Source: Acerihabitans arboris
Lineage (GTDB): Bacteria > Pseudomonadota > Gammaproteobacteria > Enterobacterales > Enterobacteriaceae
DNA: 64,000 nt
Direction of reading: 5' to 3'
NCBI RefSeq assembly: GCF_010131535.1
Contig: NZ_WUBS01000010.1
Span: 163,982 to 227,981, forward strand
Shown here: one piece after another, positions 34,909 through 43,313 of the stretch
Numbering within the stretch: the stretch's first letter is position 1
How the letters are laid out: each line of letters begins with the position of its first letter
Program-made: the position numbers and the translations under genes
The notes under the pieces: model-generated
Database searches by the model: none
What the model was told of the DNA's origin: nothing
Seen by the model: the letters and a program-made list of their open reading frames with translations, nothing else

Positions 34909-35781
34909 TTAAACGTTAACCATCCCGATAAACACATCCCGCAGCGGATCCGCAAGCGCGGGATTCCAGATCATGCCCACATCCCAACTGGCGTAAGGAC
35001 CTTCAAGCGGCATCATTTCTATATTCTTGGGGGCGATATGCGTGGCGCTCTCCGGCACGATGGCGACACCCACGCCGGCTGCCACCAGCGCCATCAGGGT
35101 CTGCATATCCCGGGTTTGCTGCACCACCTCGGGGATAATATGGTTATACCCCAGGTAGTTTTCTATCTGCTGAAACAGTCCCGGCCCTTTATCCGGCAAC
35201 AGCTGAACCCAGGGCTGCGCAAGCAACCGGCGCTTATTCGCCCGGCCATCCCGGGCCATTGCCGGGCAGGCGTTTTTTTTTACCGCCAGCACCAGGGATT
35301 CCGCCATAAACTTCCGGCCCGCCAGCGGCGGCTCCACGGGCAGGCGCATAAATGCCAGCTGCAGCTGGCCGGATAACAACCGGGCGTGCTGTTGTTCCGA
35401 TGAGAGATCTTCCAGGCTGACAATCACATCCGGAAACGAACACCGGAAGCGGGCGACCAGTTCCGGCACCACTTTAATGGCGGAGATGCCGAAACCAATG
35501 CTCAGGTTGCCGGTGGTCCCCTTCGACACTCCGCGGGCATAGTCCCGGAACGCGCCCGCCCGGCGCACCAGTTCATCGGCTCGCCCCAGCAACAGTTCCC
35601 CCGGTCGCGTCAGCAGCGCGCCGTGTCTCCCCCGGACAAACAGGGTGACGCCCAGCTCATGTTCCAGGGTCTTGATCTGTTTTGACAGCGCGGGCTGGGT
35701 AATAAACAGCCGTTGCGCCGCCTCGCGGTAGTTCTTGGTTTCCGCCAGGACGACAAAAGCACGCAGCAGACGAGTATCCAT
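34909..35781 (-). CDS. LysR-family regulator
   Basis: A 290-residue LysR-type regulator. The DNA-binding part is RAFVVLAETKNYREAAQRLFITQPALSKQIKTLEHELGVTLF (key parts: YREAAQRL, QPALSKQI), with the effector domain after residue 90 (NLSIGFGISAIKVVPELV). It reads away from a 72-residue plus-strand gene at 35914 that starts 133 bases from its ATG, the usual layout of a LysR protein and its target. The acetyltransferase behind it may belong to the same transcript. The effector is unknown. Confidence 0.92.
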   Translation of the reverse strand: MDTRLLRAFVVLAETKNYREAAQRLFITQPALSKQIKTLEHELGVTLFVRGRHGALLTRPGELLLGRADELVRRAGAFRDYARGVSKGTTGNLSIGFGISAIKVVPELVARFRCSFPDVIVSLEDLSSEQQHARLLSGQLQLAFMRLPVEPPLAGRKFMAESLVLAVKKNACPAMARDGRANKRRLLAQPWVQLLPDKGPGLFQQIENYLGYNHIIPEVVQQTRDMQTLMALVAAGVGVAIVPESATHIAPKNIEMMPLEGPYASWDVGMIWNPALADPLRDVFIGMVNV

Positions 35782-35913
35782 TCCGGTTGGTTATCGATAG
35801 CGAAATTTAAGTGATTATATTTCAATCATTTTTTGCGTTCTACTCTTTCCGTACCCTATGGACACCGTTGTGACCGTGCTCACATAACGTTCCCTTTATC
35901 TGAGGAGATTGGT

Positions 35914-36132
35914 ATGAAACAACAGCATTTTATCTTTTTGCGCAAGGCCGACGTGATTACCCCCCAGTCCCTGGACGATCCGGACGCGGGCGATATTATC
36001 CGCTCGGTGCTGTTGCAAGGGTTCAGCATTTCCCCGGTACATATCCTGGCGGCAAGCAGCCACGCGGCGCTGGATAAATTCCAGCGCGTCACGGCGGGGG
36101 AGGCCGATCATTCTCCGACGCGGCTCATATAA
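35914..36132 (+). CDS. small unrecognised protein, 72 residues
   Basis: Starts MKQQHFIFLRKADVITPQ after a strong GAGGAGA ribosome site, so it is probably real. The sequence is mixed and soluble-looking, with no signal peptide or membrane helix. I do not recognise a family. It lies divergent to the LysR gene and its 3' end overlaps the end of the convergent GNAT gene by 25 bases (36108-36132). Position suggests it is the LysR target. Confidence 0.65.
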   Translation: MKQQHFIFLRKADVITPQSLDDPDAGDIIRSVLLQGFSISPVHILAASSHAALDKFQRVTAGEADHSPTRLI

Positions 36133-36599
36133 TAAACGTCAACATACTGGCCATTGCGGAACGCAAAATTCCTGGCGGTGCCTTCTATGGTAAAGCCAAA
36201 TTTTTTATATAACGCGATAGCCGCAGGGTTGTCGATATAGACGTTCAGTTCTATACGTCCAGTAATCAGCCAGTTACCGCACAGGTCGAGCATCGCCGTC
36301 ATCAGTTGGGCGGCGACGCCGCGTCGGTGATAATCAGGACGCGCACCCATGCCAAATGAGGCGACATGCCGCCGTCGCGGCCGTGGATTGGTTTCTATCC
36401 CTAGTTCGCCGACGATAAGTTCATCGATACAGGCAGCCAGGCTATAATGCCCGGGAGTCGGCTGGGCCGTGCGGTTTTTCCAAAGATCCTGGGAAGGATA
36501 CGGAAGCTGAAGCGTGTTGCTATAGACCTGTAGTTGAGCGTATATCAGGTGGATTTGCTCATAATCGCCTGCTTCCGCGTGACGAATAATAATGTTCAC
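36108..36599 (-). CDS. yhhY: GNAT N-acetyltransferase, YhhY/AaaT-like
   Basis: A 163-residue GNAT-fold enzyme close to E. coli YhhY (amino-acid N-acetyltransferase). Matching blocks are IIRHAEAGDYEQI, YSNTLQLPYPSQDLW, the core RPRRRHVASFGM, the CoA pyrophosphate loop DYHRRGVAAQLM, NWLITGRIELNVY and the C-terminal RNGQYVDVYYMSRV. There are two adjacent GTG codons (36602 and 36599) after AAGGGGG; the second leaves better spacing and matches the usual start of the family. No ATG start is available in frame. Confidence 0.85.
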   Translation of the reverse strand: MNIIIRHAEAGDYEQIHLIYAQLQVYSNTLQLPYPSQDLWKNRTAQPTPGHYSLAACIDELIVGELGIETNPRPRRRHVASFGMGARPDYHRRGVAAQLMTAMLDLCGNWLITGRIELNVYIDNPAAIALYKKFGFTIEGTARNFAFRNGQYVDVYYMSRVGE

Positions 36600-36978
36600 C
36601 ACGCATCCCCCTTACCCTGCTTTATGAATCCCCTGGTCAATATATTACACCATAACAAACTGATTTTTAATGGTTATATTATGACGGGCCGGATACTCAC
36701 CGCCGTCGTCAGCGCAGGATATCAGTGAAAGGGAAAACGACCTATTGCCGGTAAAAACACCCCTGCTAAAAAAGAAGCATATCGTCGGAACAATGACACC
36801 TAGGAATTTTCCTATAGCGTTAATATAATAGCGCGCTTGGGTAAATATCAGCTGAAATGATAGAACCTATTTTTGGCGCTCACTGTAAATAAACCTACGC
36901 TGAAAAAAGATACCGTATGACCATCTGATGGTAATGATATTGTCATATTTATTCAAAATGTAAATAGAGTTTTAATGA
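36600..36978. other. AT-rich intergenic region
   Basis: No gene is supported here. The stretch contains many A/T runs and probably holds the promoter of the small membrane protein gene on the right. Confidence 0.35.
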
Positions 36979-37218
36979 ATGAACTTGTTATTGTTATCTG
37001 CAATGTTGATTGTTGTCATGGCATATAGCTTTTACCGGCATGCTCAATTTATTGAAAGCCGTACCCTACCCAGGCAACATCATGTAAAAGTAAGAAGAAC
37101 TTATGGACATGTAAGACGACCGTTCACCACCGTGGCGAGTCATCAGGGTTTAACATCCATAGACAATGGCATGGCGAACACCGGATCGCATGGGAGCATG
37201 ATGGACAGAGCGGCGTGA
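36979..37218 (+). CDS. small single-pass membrane protein, hypothetical
   Basis: A 79-residue frame starting MNLLLLSAMLIVVMAYSFYRH, one likely N-terminal membrane helix followed by a basic, histidine- and arginine-rich tail (about residues 32-50). The ribosome site is poor (AGAG). No family is recognised. The neighbouring regions are AT-rich, and the frame could be chance, but helix plus positive-inside tail is a plausible small inner-membrane protein. Confidence 0.4.
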   Translation: MNLLLLSAMLIVVMAYSFYRHAQFIESRTLPRQHHVKVRRTYGHVRRPFTTVASHQGLTSIDNGMANTGSHGSMMDRAA

Positions 37219-37440
37219 AAAACGATATAAATCAAGCGATCAAGCACATCCGGTTTTAATGACGTAATAGCGAAAATGACCGTGAGCTCGCGCGTATAAG
37301 GAAATTAGGGCATACCTGAAAATATGAAAGGCATCAGTGCGATTTCTATTGTTCAGTATTACTTATGAACAATAAGGCATGAATGATATTAGCAGTCGTA
37401 AAGCGATTCTTTCAAATGGACGTCATAAGCAGGCCCTAAC

Positions 37441-38118
37441 GTGAAATTAATGTCCTTTATCTTTACCTCATTATTGACCGGCTGCAGCGCGGTAGGTCAT
37501 TATAATGTCGACAAAACCGCCAGCAATAAAGCCGATTTTCACTTCATCGGTATTCCCGTGCTGGCGGGCGCCGTCGGCTCGAGTTTTCCGCTGACGGAAA
37601 ATTATAGTCTTACCGCCGGCCATGTGGCCAAATTAATGATGGTCAGGGTGAAAGCCTATAATCCCATCTGTGACGTGGCGATTATCTATCATGATAATAA
37701 AGGCCGGGCTTTGCCGAAATTGGAATCGGCGGTCAAAGGCGAACGCCTAAATCTCTATGGCTACAACGCCTACACCACGTTACCGACATCGTCGACCGGT
37801 ACGCTGCAAGCGTTCGGCTGGTGGGATAAGCCCGGCACCAGCTGCCGGATGGGATTAACCGACGCCGGCGGCATACAGGGCATGAGCGGCGGGCCGGTAT
37901 ACGTCGCCGATGGCGCTATCGTCGGGGTATTCACCGCCACCCATCCCAAGCGAAACCAAAGCATTTTTGTTCCTTACCAAAACATCGCGGGTTGGGTGGC
38001 AAAAGAAATGGATGGTAAGGATTTGGCCAGCCTGAAAAAATCGGAAGCACTACCTGAGGTTCCACACCCCCCGGCGGCGTTACCCATGGTCAAGGTGGTC
38101 GCCGGCGGCCTGGATTGA
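37441..38118 (+). CDS. trypsin-like serine peptidase, predicted lipoprotein
   Basis: A 225-residue protein with a short lipoprotein signal (LLTGCSAV, Cys near residue 15). The catalytic triad of the chymotrypsin fold can be read: His in LTAGHVAK, Asp in NPICDVAIIYHD, and Ser in GMSGGPVYV. The size is near the minimum for a single trypsin-like domain without PDZ. The start is a GTG at 37441, or an ATG at 37450. The C-terminal tail is proline-rich (PEVPHPPAALP). It would act in the periplasm, tethered to a membrane. It is convergent with the GlxA-type regulator; no partner gene is seen. Confidence 0.75.
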   Translation: MKLMSFIFTSLLTGCSAVGHYNVDKTASNKADFHFIGIPVLAGAVGSSFPLTENYSLTAGHVAKLMMVRVKAYNPICDVAIIYHDNKGRALPKLESAVKGERLNLYGYNAYTTLPTSSTGTLQAFGWWDKPGTSCRMGLTDAGGIQGMSGGPVYVADGAIVGVFTATHPKRNQSIFVPYQNIAGWVAKEMDGKDLASLKKSEALPEVPHPPAALPMVKVVAGGLD

Positions 38119-38130
38119 CCTGCGCTGCAA

Positions 38131-39120
38131 TCACTCCTGCTTGCTCAACTGCTGGCGATAGGTCAGGGGACTGATACCGATATTGCGCAGAAAAACCCGC
38201 CGGAGCACGTCCGCGCTGGTGAAACCACATTTGGCCGCAATGCTGTCCAGATTCATCTGGGTCATTTGCAGGAAACGTTGCGCGGTTTCCAGGCGGATGT
38301 TTTCAATATATTTAGCCGGCGTAGTATTCAGCTCATGTTTGAAAATCCGGATCAGGGTGCTCCTGCTCATGGCCAACTGATCCGCCAGTACATCCACGGT
38401 AAGTTCCTGGGCTAAATGCTCATGTATCCAGGGTTGCAGCGTTTTCAGGCTGCGGTGGCTGGAGTATTGCGCCATCAGGGAAAAACTCAGCTGCGCCTGA
38501 TCGGCGGGCCTGCGCAAAAACATCACCAACTCCTTGGTCACTTCCCCGGCCAGGCGATCGCCATGATCGTCGGCTATCAGGTTCAGCGCCAGGTCCATGC
38601 CGGAAGACATGCCGGCCGAGGAATAAATTTTCCCGTCCTTTACCCATATGGGCCGATCGTCCACATGCACGCCGGGATGGTGTTTGGCAAATTCATCCAT
38701 AACGCGCCAGTGGGTCGTCACATGCTTTCCCTCCAGCATCCCCGTTTGCGCCAGCGCGAAGATTCCGCCGGAAACGGTGCAGATGCGGCGCACCCGACTT
38801 TCCTGGCCGCGTATCCACTCGATGGTTTGCGCCGGATACATACCGAACGACGCAATATTAGTGGTGATAATCAGGGTGTCGATGGCAAACTTATCCCATT
38901 TTTTATCGCGCAGACATGAGTGGCCCAGCAGGCTTATTCCGGCTTCGGTTTCAATGGTTTTATCCGGGCCGGCGGAGACCAGCTCCACCTGATAGGGGTA
39001 TTTATTTTCCGCCAGCATGTTAGCCAGGCGAAACGCTTCCATCGGGCCGGCCACATTCAAAAGATCAATGGGGGGAATGCTAAGAATCACTATTTTTTTA
39101 GTGGGCACGCGATTCGGCAT
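38131..39120 (-). CDS. GlxA-type transcriptional regulator (DJ-1/PfpI + AraC)
   Basis: A 329-residue regulator with an N-terminal DJ-1/PfpI-like domain (VILSIPPIDLLNVAGPMEAFRLAN, with the nucleophile region RICTVSGGIFALAQTGMLEG in which Cys is replaced in position but TVSGG remains) and a C-terminal AraC double helix-turn-helix (LADQLAMSRSTLIRIFKHE and DSIAAKCGFTSADVLRRVF). Members of the family sense small nitrogenous compounds such as betaines or carnitine; here the effector is unknown, although betaine-type transport operons occur on both sides of the window. Confidence 0.9.
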   Translation of the reverse strand: MPNRVPTKKIVILSIPPIDLLNVAGPMEAFRLANMLAENKYPYQVELVSAGPDKTIETEAGISLLGHSCLRDKKWDKFAIDTLIITTNIASFGMYPAQTIEWIRGQESRVRRICTVSGGIFALAQTGMLEGKHVTTHWRVMDEFAKHHPGVHVDDRPIWVKDGKIYSSAGMSSGMDLALNLIADDHGDRLAGEVTKELVMFLRRPADQAQLSFSLMAQYSSHRSLKTLQPWIHEHLAQELTVDVLADQLAMSRSTLIRIFKHELNTTPAKYIENIRLETAQRFLQMTQMNLDSIAAKCGFTSADVLRRVFLRNIGISPLTYRQQLSKQE

Positions 39121-40604
39121 GATTAATTACCTTCTGCGGATAAACATGTGTTGCAATAGTAGCTATTAACATCTGACACAAATCGTCGGCAAATTGGAAT
39201 TTCACTACCCCTGGCGTAAAAGTGAGTAAGCATCTGAAAATAAAGCTCGCTTAAATATTAATAGCCAGATAGTAATGTAATGTAAAGCTTTTTGGCAAGA
39301 AGCTGAAATAATTAGATACATTTTAATATTATGGTAATATTTATATCTTCACAGACCAGAGTTAAAAAGTTTGTTTAACGGCATAAAGATAAAAAGCAGT
39401 AAGCCTTATATTTTTTATAACGAAGCTTCTTGCCGGTTTTCATCCTGCGGCGGTTGAGTCCGTATCGATGAAAATTCTATGTTTGCAATATGTTGTAAAT
39501 TAAGGTAATTATTTATGCCTGTCCCAGGTTGCCACATCGGATGATGGGATTTTACTGAGGATGTTTTTTGGCTTTTGGGGCTGACTAAATGCACGCTTAC
39601 GGCTGGTTTTTTTTAGCGGAATAATTGATATCCTCGTTTTCCGTCTTCATCCAACTATCGTTACGAAATCCTGCGTAAAATGTAATATCTTGACATCGGC
39701 GCAAGATTAAACATATCAAGCCCGGGGCGAGTAACAATTGCGCCGCAGGGATTATAAGTTTTGCGAATGCAAAATCATCAGATTGAGGGCGCAACCCTAA
39801 TATTGCATATAAGTGTTAACTATATGTTAAGCCATTTCTGGTAAAAAGTGGGGTATTAATCGCCCCGTCGCGTAACGTGAATTATAGCCGGAGAGTTCAA
39901 CTAAAATAGCATCGCGGAATCCATATACATTCACATATATTAACATTGAGTAAATAATTTCATGATGGAATACTTATCGCGGAGTGGATATATCACGTCA
40001 GGACCTGTCCTGGGTCGAGTTCCACATATTGAGACTTTACCCGTCGATACTGGCAAAATTTTACCCGTTTGGCCTTGAATTCATACTTTCATTACTGCAT
40101 TTGCAGTAATACGTTCGGCTGAAAACTCAATTTATGGCGGGCGCGGTTAAAAAAATCCACCAGCCCGGCAAGGTGAGCCAGGGCAAATTTCAGGCGAAAA
40201 CACGCGAATAATTAACACTACCGGGTTGACCGGCAAGCTCAACAACGCCAACGTACGGTTTTTTGCAAGCGAATACCCCCTGGGCAAGCCGCGCGTGGCG
40301 CGCATAAGGATTTTCTTGCCGCGTCCGCGGTAAAACAGCGGCGAAGCGCCCGGTAGCCCTACCCCGTGGGCAACAGCGCCCTGAGCCGCTTATCGCGTAC
40401 CCAGCGCTGGGCGGCGCTACGACAAAGACCGGTGGTGAAAAAACGCGGCCCTAGCCTGCCGGGCTGCGATCGGCGGCGGTTTCGCCGCCTTATGATATCA
40501 GGGCGCCAACCTGCGGTATGACATGCTCCGCGCACTGCCCGGCGTGGCGTATCGCTCGGCGCCGTCGAGATAACGCGGCACGGCTGGCGGGTTATCCCCG
40601 CCGC
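39121..40604. other. 1.5-kb gene-poor region with decayed sequence
   Basis: No intact gene is seen. The left half (39121-39980) is AT-rich. From 40080 to 40600 the base composition turns GC-rich and short minus-strand frames read like eroded protein, for example FRLKFALAHLAGLVDFF and NRARHKLSFQPN around 40100-40200, interrupted by stops and shifts. A direct repeat TTTACCCGT occurs at 40036-40044 and 40060-40068. I read this as a remnant of a mobile element or lost gene, without being able to name it. Confidence 0.4.
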
Positions 40605-40676
40605 CTACTCGCGTACTTTGACCGCAATCACGGTCATCACCACGGCATAGATTATAAACGCGGCAACGGTAGCCAT
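40605..40676 (-). CDS. 23-residue single-pass membrane protein
   Basis: A minus-strand ATG at 40676 is preceded by a full GGAGGAG ribosome site four bases away. It encodes MATVAAFIIYAVVMTVIAVK followed by VRE and a stop. The hydrophobic stretch (residues 4-19) is long enough to span the inner membrane with the basic end at the C-terminus. The near-perfect ribosome site and membrane character resemble the tiny stress-related membrane proteins known in E. coli, but I do not recognise an orthologue. Confidence 0.6.
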   Translation of the reverse strand: MATVAAFIIYAVVMTVIAVKVRE

Positions 40677-40816
40677 AGCTCTCCTCCTTAAGGTTAACTT
40701 AAGCAATTTTACCTCCGGGCGAGAACAAAGATTAAACAAAAAATGGCATACAGATCTGTTTTCGCGCCGCCGGTATGTGACAAAATTTCAACTCAAATTT
40801 TTCGCAGGAGTAATCA

Positions 40817-41122
40817 ATGGTTACTTTAACGGTTAAAAAAACACTGTATGTGGGAACGGATGAAAATGACTATTTGAAATATGAGATTGTCTCCGACGGC
40901 ACCGATCAGGGCATCATCGCGACTGCCTATCGTGAGGTGGCGCTGGGGGAGGTAAAACTCTGGCAGCGTTTGGAAAATGTCGATTTAAGCCACCTGGGAT
41001 GGCAAAAAAAGACGGGGTTCCAGGCCCAGGCAAGCAATGAACCCCGGGTGCCGAAAGATGTGCACACCGCGACCGAAGCGTGCGAACGGCATTGGCAACT
41101 GTGGCACGCATCGGCGCATTAG
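40817..41122 (+). CDS. unrecognised small protein, 101 residues
   Basis: Starts at 40817 after AGGAG with good spacing. The product (MVTLTVKKTLYVGTDENDYLK...) is soluble and looks like a beta-rich fold at the N-terminus with a tryptophan-rich C-terminal half (WQRLENVDLSHLGWQ, ERHWQLWHASAH). No family is recognised. It converges on the broken CoA transferase. Base use is like the surrounding chromosome. Confidence 0.6.
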   Translation: MVTLTVKKTLYVGTDENDYLKYEIVSDGTDQGIIATAYREVALGEVKLWQRLENVDLSHLGWQKKTGFQAQASNEPRVPKDVHTATEACERHWQLWHASAH

Positions 41123-41132
41123 CCATCAATTA

Positions 41133-41716
41133 TTACCCGTCAACGCCAGCCGCCCGCGGGCGGTTGGCGTTATCCTGCCCACGCCACGCTTTTGTCCCCC
41201 GCCACGTCTCGATATGGACGCGCAGCCCGGCCTGGTGCCGCAGACGCTGCGGATCGGCGGCGAAGCGCGGATCCCCGGTCAGTCCGGGCTGGTTAATGGT
41301 GCTCGCCAGGCGGGAAAAGAGATTATCGTTCGCCACCGCGATCGCGATATAGCCGTGGGCGGCCCGGTAACTGTCCATCGGGGCGCCGATGGGGTGCGCG
41401 TTGCCCAGTCGTTGGGTCACGCCGGGGCGGAAGTTTTCCACCAGCACATCGGCCTTTTCGATTAGCTTTTCCAGCAGTAGCCTGCCTTCAGGAGATTTAA
41501 GGTTCAGGGTGAGGTTTTTTTGCCATGGTTAAGCCGCATGAAATAGCTGCTTTCGCCATTGATATGCGGCGCGAAATCACGGGAGCCGTCGCCTTTTCCC
41601 GGCATTTCGGCCTTAATTACATCCGCCCCCAAATCGTTCAGCAGGGCGGCGCAATAAGCGCCCGCCGGCGCGCGGGTGAGATCGAGCAACTTGCTGCCTT
41701 CGAGCGGACTGGGCAA
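41133..41716 (-). pseudogene. CaiB/BaiF-type CoA transferase, frameshifted and deleted
   Basis: Two parts of one class III CoA transferase are in different frames. The first (41716 to 41504) begins MPSPLEGSKLLDLTRAPAGAYC and ends in NHGKKTSP plus a stop. Restoring one A in a run of seven A (near 41516-41522) gives [20 protein letters not shown], which leads into [13 protein letters not shown] of the second part (41447 to 41133). After that the protein jumps to [21 protein letters not shown], skipping about 200 residues including most of the active domain, and stops early. It is the last gene of the betaine-type operon, 12 bases after the lyase. Confidence 0.88.
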
Positions 41717-41728
41717 TGCAGGAGGCGC

Positions 41729-43276
41729 TCATGCGCGATCTCCGTTAGCGGCGTCGGCAGCGATAATGGGCTGCAGGACCTGCAATAACCGCCCCTGGGC
41801 GATCAGTTGCCGGATGGCCAGCATATCCGGATAAATCTCGTCGTCCTGTTGCCGGAACTTAACCTCCAGCCGTATCAGCGCCAGCACCGCCCTGGTTCCG
41901 CGGGCGGGCCGCAGCGGGCGGTGGAACTCAATGGCCTGGGTCGCGCACAGCAGTTCGATGGCCACGATGTCGATGACATTCTCAATGGAGTCCAGCGCTT
42001 TGCGCGCGGCGGTAACCCCCATGCTGAGATGATCCTCCTGGCCCGCGCAGGTTGACACCGTATGGACGCTGGCCGGCGCCGCCAGGGCGCGGTTCTCGCC
42101 GGCCAGCGCCGCGGCGGCGTAGGGCGGGATCATCATGCCGGAATGGGCTGCGCCCGGCGTAATCAAAAACGCCGGCAGTCCGCTAAGATGGCCGTTGGTC
42201 AAGCGATCGGAACGCGCCTGCGACGCCGTGCTGAGTTCCGCAATGGCGATAGCCAGCGCGTCAAGGCACAGGGCGATGGGCGCGCCGTGGCCGTTGCCGC
42301 CCGGCAACACCTGCAGTTCGCCGTTCTCCATCATAAAGATCGGATTATCGGTGACCGAATTGATCTCGGTGGTCAGCACCTGCCGGCAAAAGGCCAATAC
42401 ATCCCGCACCGCGCCGTGAATTTGCGGAATACAGCGCAGGCTGAGCGCATCCTGCACGCGGAAATCACGATATTGGTCCAAAATTTCACTGTCCGTCAGC
42501 AGGCACCTCAGGATGCGCGCCGTCTCCTGCTGGCCCGGATGTGGGCGCAGGGCGTGCAAACGGGCGTCATAACCACGGGTATTGCCTTTTAACGCCTCAA
42601 GGCTTATCGCGCCGGCCGCGTCGGCGACGGGCAACAGCGCGCTAAAATCCTCCACCGCCAGGCAGCCCAAGGCGGTTATTTCATAAGTGCCGCTGACCAG
42701 GGCATGTCCTTCCCGCGGCCCGGGCGTTCTTACCTCGATGCCCGCCCGCCGCAGCGCCTCACCGCCTGGCAGGAGTTCTCCCTGGTACCAGGCTTTGCCA
42801 TAACCGAATACCGCCAGGCCGATATGCGCGGTGGCAATCAGATAGCCCACCGAACCTTTGGCGGGCGACCAGGGGATAACGCTTTTGTTCAGCATCATGG
42901 CCATGGTGGCGGGAAGCGCGGGGTTCACGCCGCTGTAACCCTGCAGCAGGGATTTGATCATAATCGCCATCATGGCGCGCACGTCCCTGGGCGCCAGGTC
43001 GGGGCCGGTGCCGCAGGCGTGGCTTTTCAACATATTCAGCTGCACGGCGGCGATCTGTGGGGACGACAGGCGCTGGGTGACCAGATCGCCGACCCCGGTG
43101 GTCAGGCCGTAAATCACCCGATCCCCGGCGAGCGCCTTATTGATCTCCTGATGTACCGACCGCATGTCCGCCAGCGCCTGCGGATCGAGCCGGACTTCAG
43201 CGCCTCCGGCGATAGCGGCGATATCCTGGGTGGTCGTTGCGGCTTTGCCCAACGTGACGTTGTTTATCATTGTCAT
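41729..43276 (-). CDS. MIO-less histidine-ammonia-lyase homologue, ergothionase candidate
   Basis: A 515-residue member of the aromatic ammonia-lyase fold. Family blocks are intact: YGLTTGVG (Tyr56 corresponds to the catalytic tyrosine), INSVTDNP (TDNP 309-312), PGGNGHGAPIA, SGLPAFLI and QEDHLSMG (QEDH 413-416). The cofactor motif is not: where true lyases have GSVGASGDLAPLAH, this protein has GSVG (141-144) followed by YLIATAH, so the Ala-Ser-Gly that cyclises to MIO is gone and three residues are missing. Ergothionase, which eliminates trimethylamine from ergothioneine, is known to use this fold without MIO. The gene sits directly behind a quaternary-amine ABC transporter. Reaction is inferred, and a related betaine substrate is possible. 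Confidence 0.75.
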   Translation of the reverse strand: MTMINNVTLGKAATTTQDIAAIAGGAEVRLDPQALADMRSVHQEINKALAGDRVIYGLTTGVGDLVTQRLSSPQIAAVQLNMLKSHACGTGPDLAPRDVRAMMAIMIKSLLQGYSGVNPALPATMAMMLNKSVIPWSPAKGSVGYLIATAHIGLAVFGYGKAWYQGELLPGGEALRRAGIEVRTPGPREGHALVSGTYEITALGCLAVEDFSALLPVADAAGAISLEALKGNTRGYDARLHALRPHPGQQETARILRCLLTDSEILDQYRDFRVQDALSLRCIPQIHGAVRDVLAFCRQVLTTEINSVTDNPIFMMENGELQVLPGGNGHGAPIALCLDALAIAIAELSTASQARSDRLTNGHLSGLPAFLITPGAAHSGMMIPPYAAAALAGENRALAAPASVHTVSTCAGQEDHLSMGVTAARKALDSIENVIDIVAIELLCATQAIEFHRPLRPARGTRAVLALIRLEVKFRQQDDEIYPDMLAIRQLIAQGRLLQVLQPIIAADAANGDRA

Positions 43277-43313
43277 CTCTCACTCCCGGCCTGATGGCGC
43301 TTATAGCCGGACA

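Noticed and set aside
39597..39794. A 65-residue minus-strand frame in the gene-poor region
   Set aside because: No ribosome site and no recognisable features; AT-rich surroundings make such frames common.
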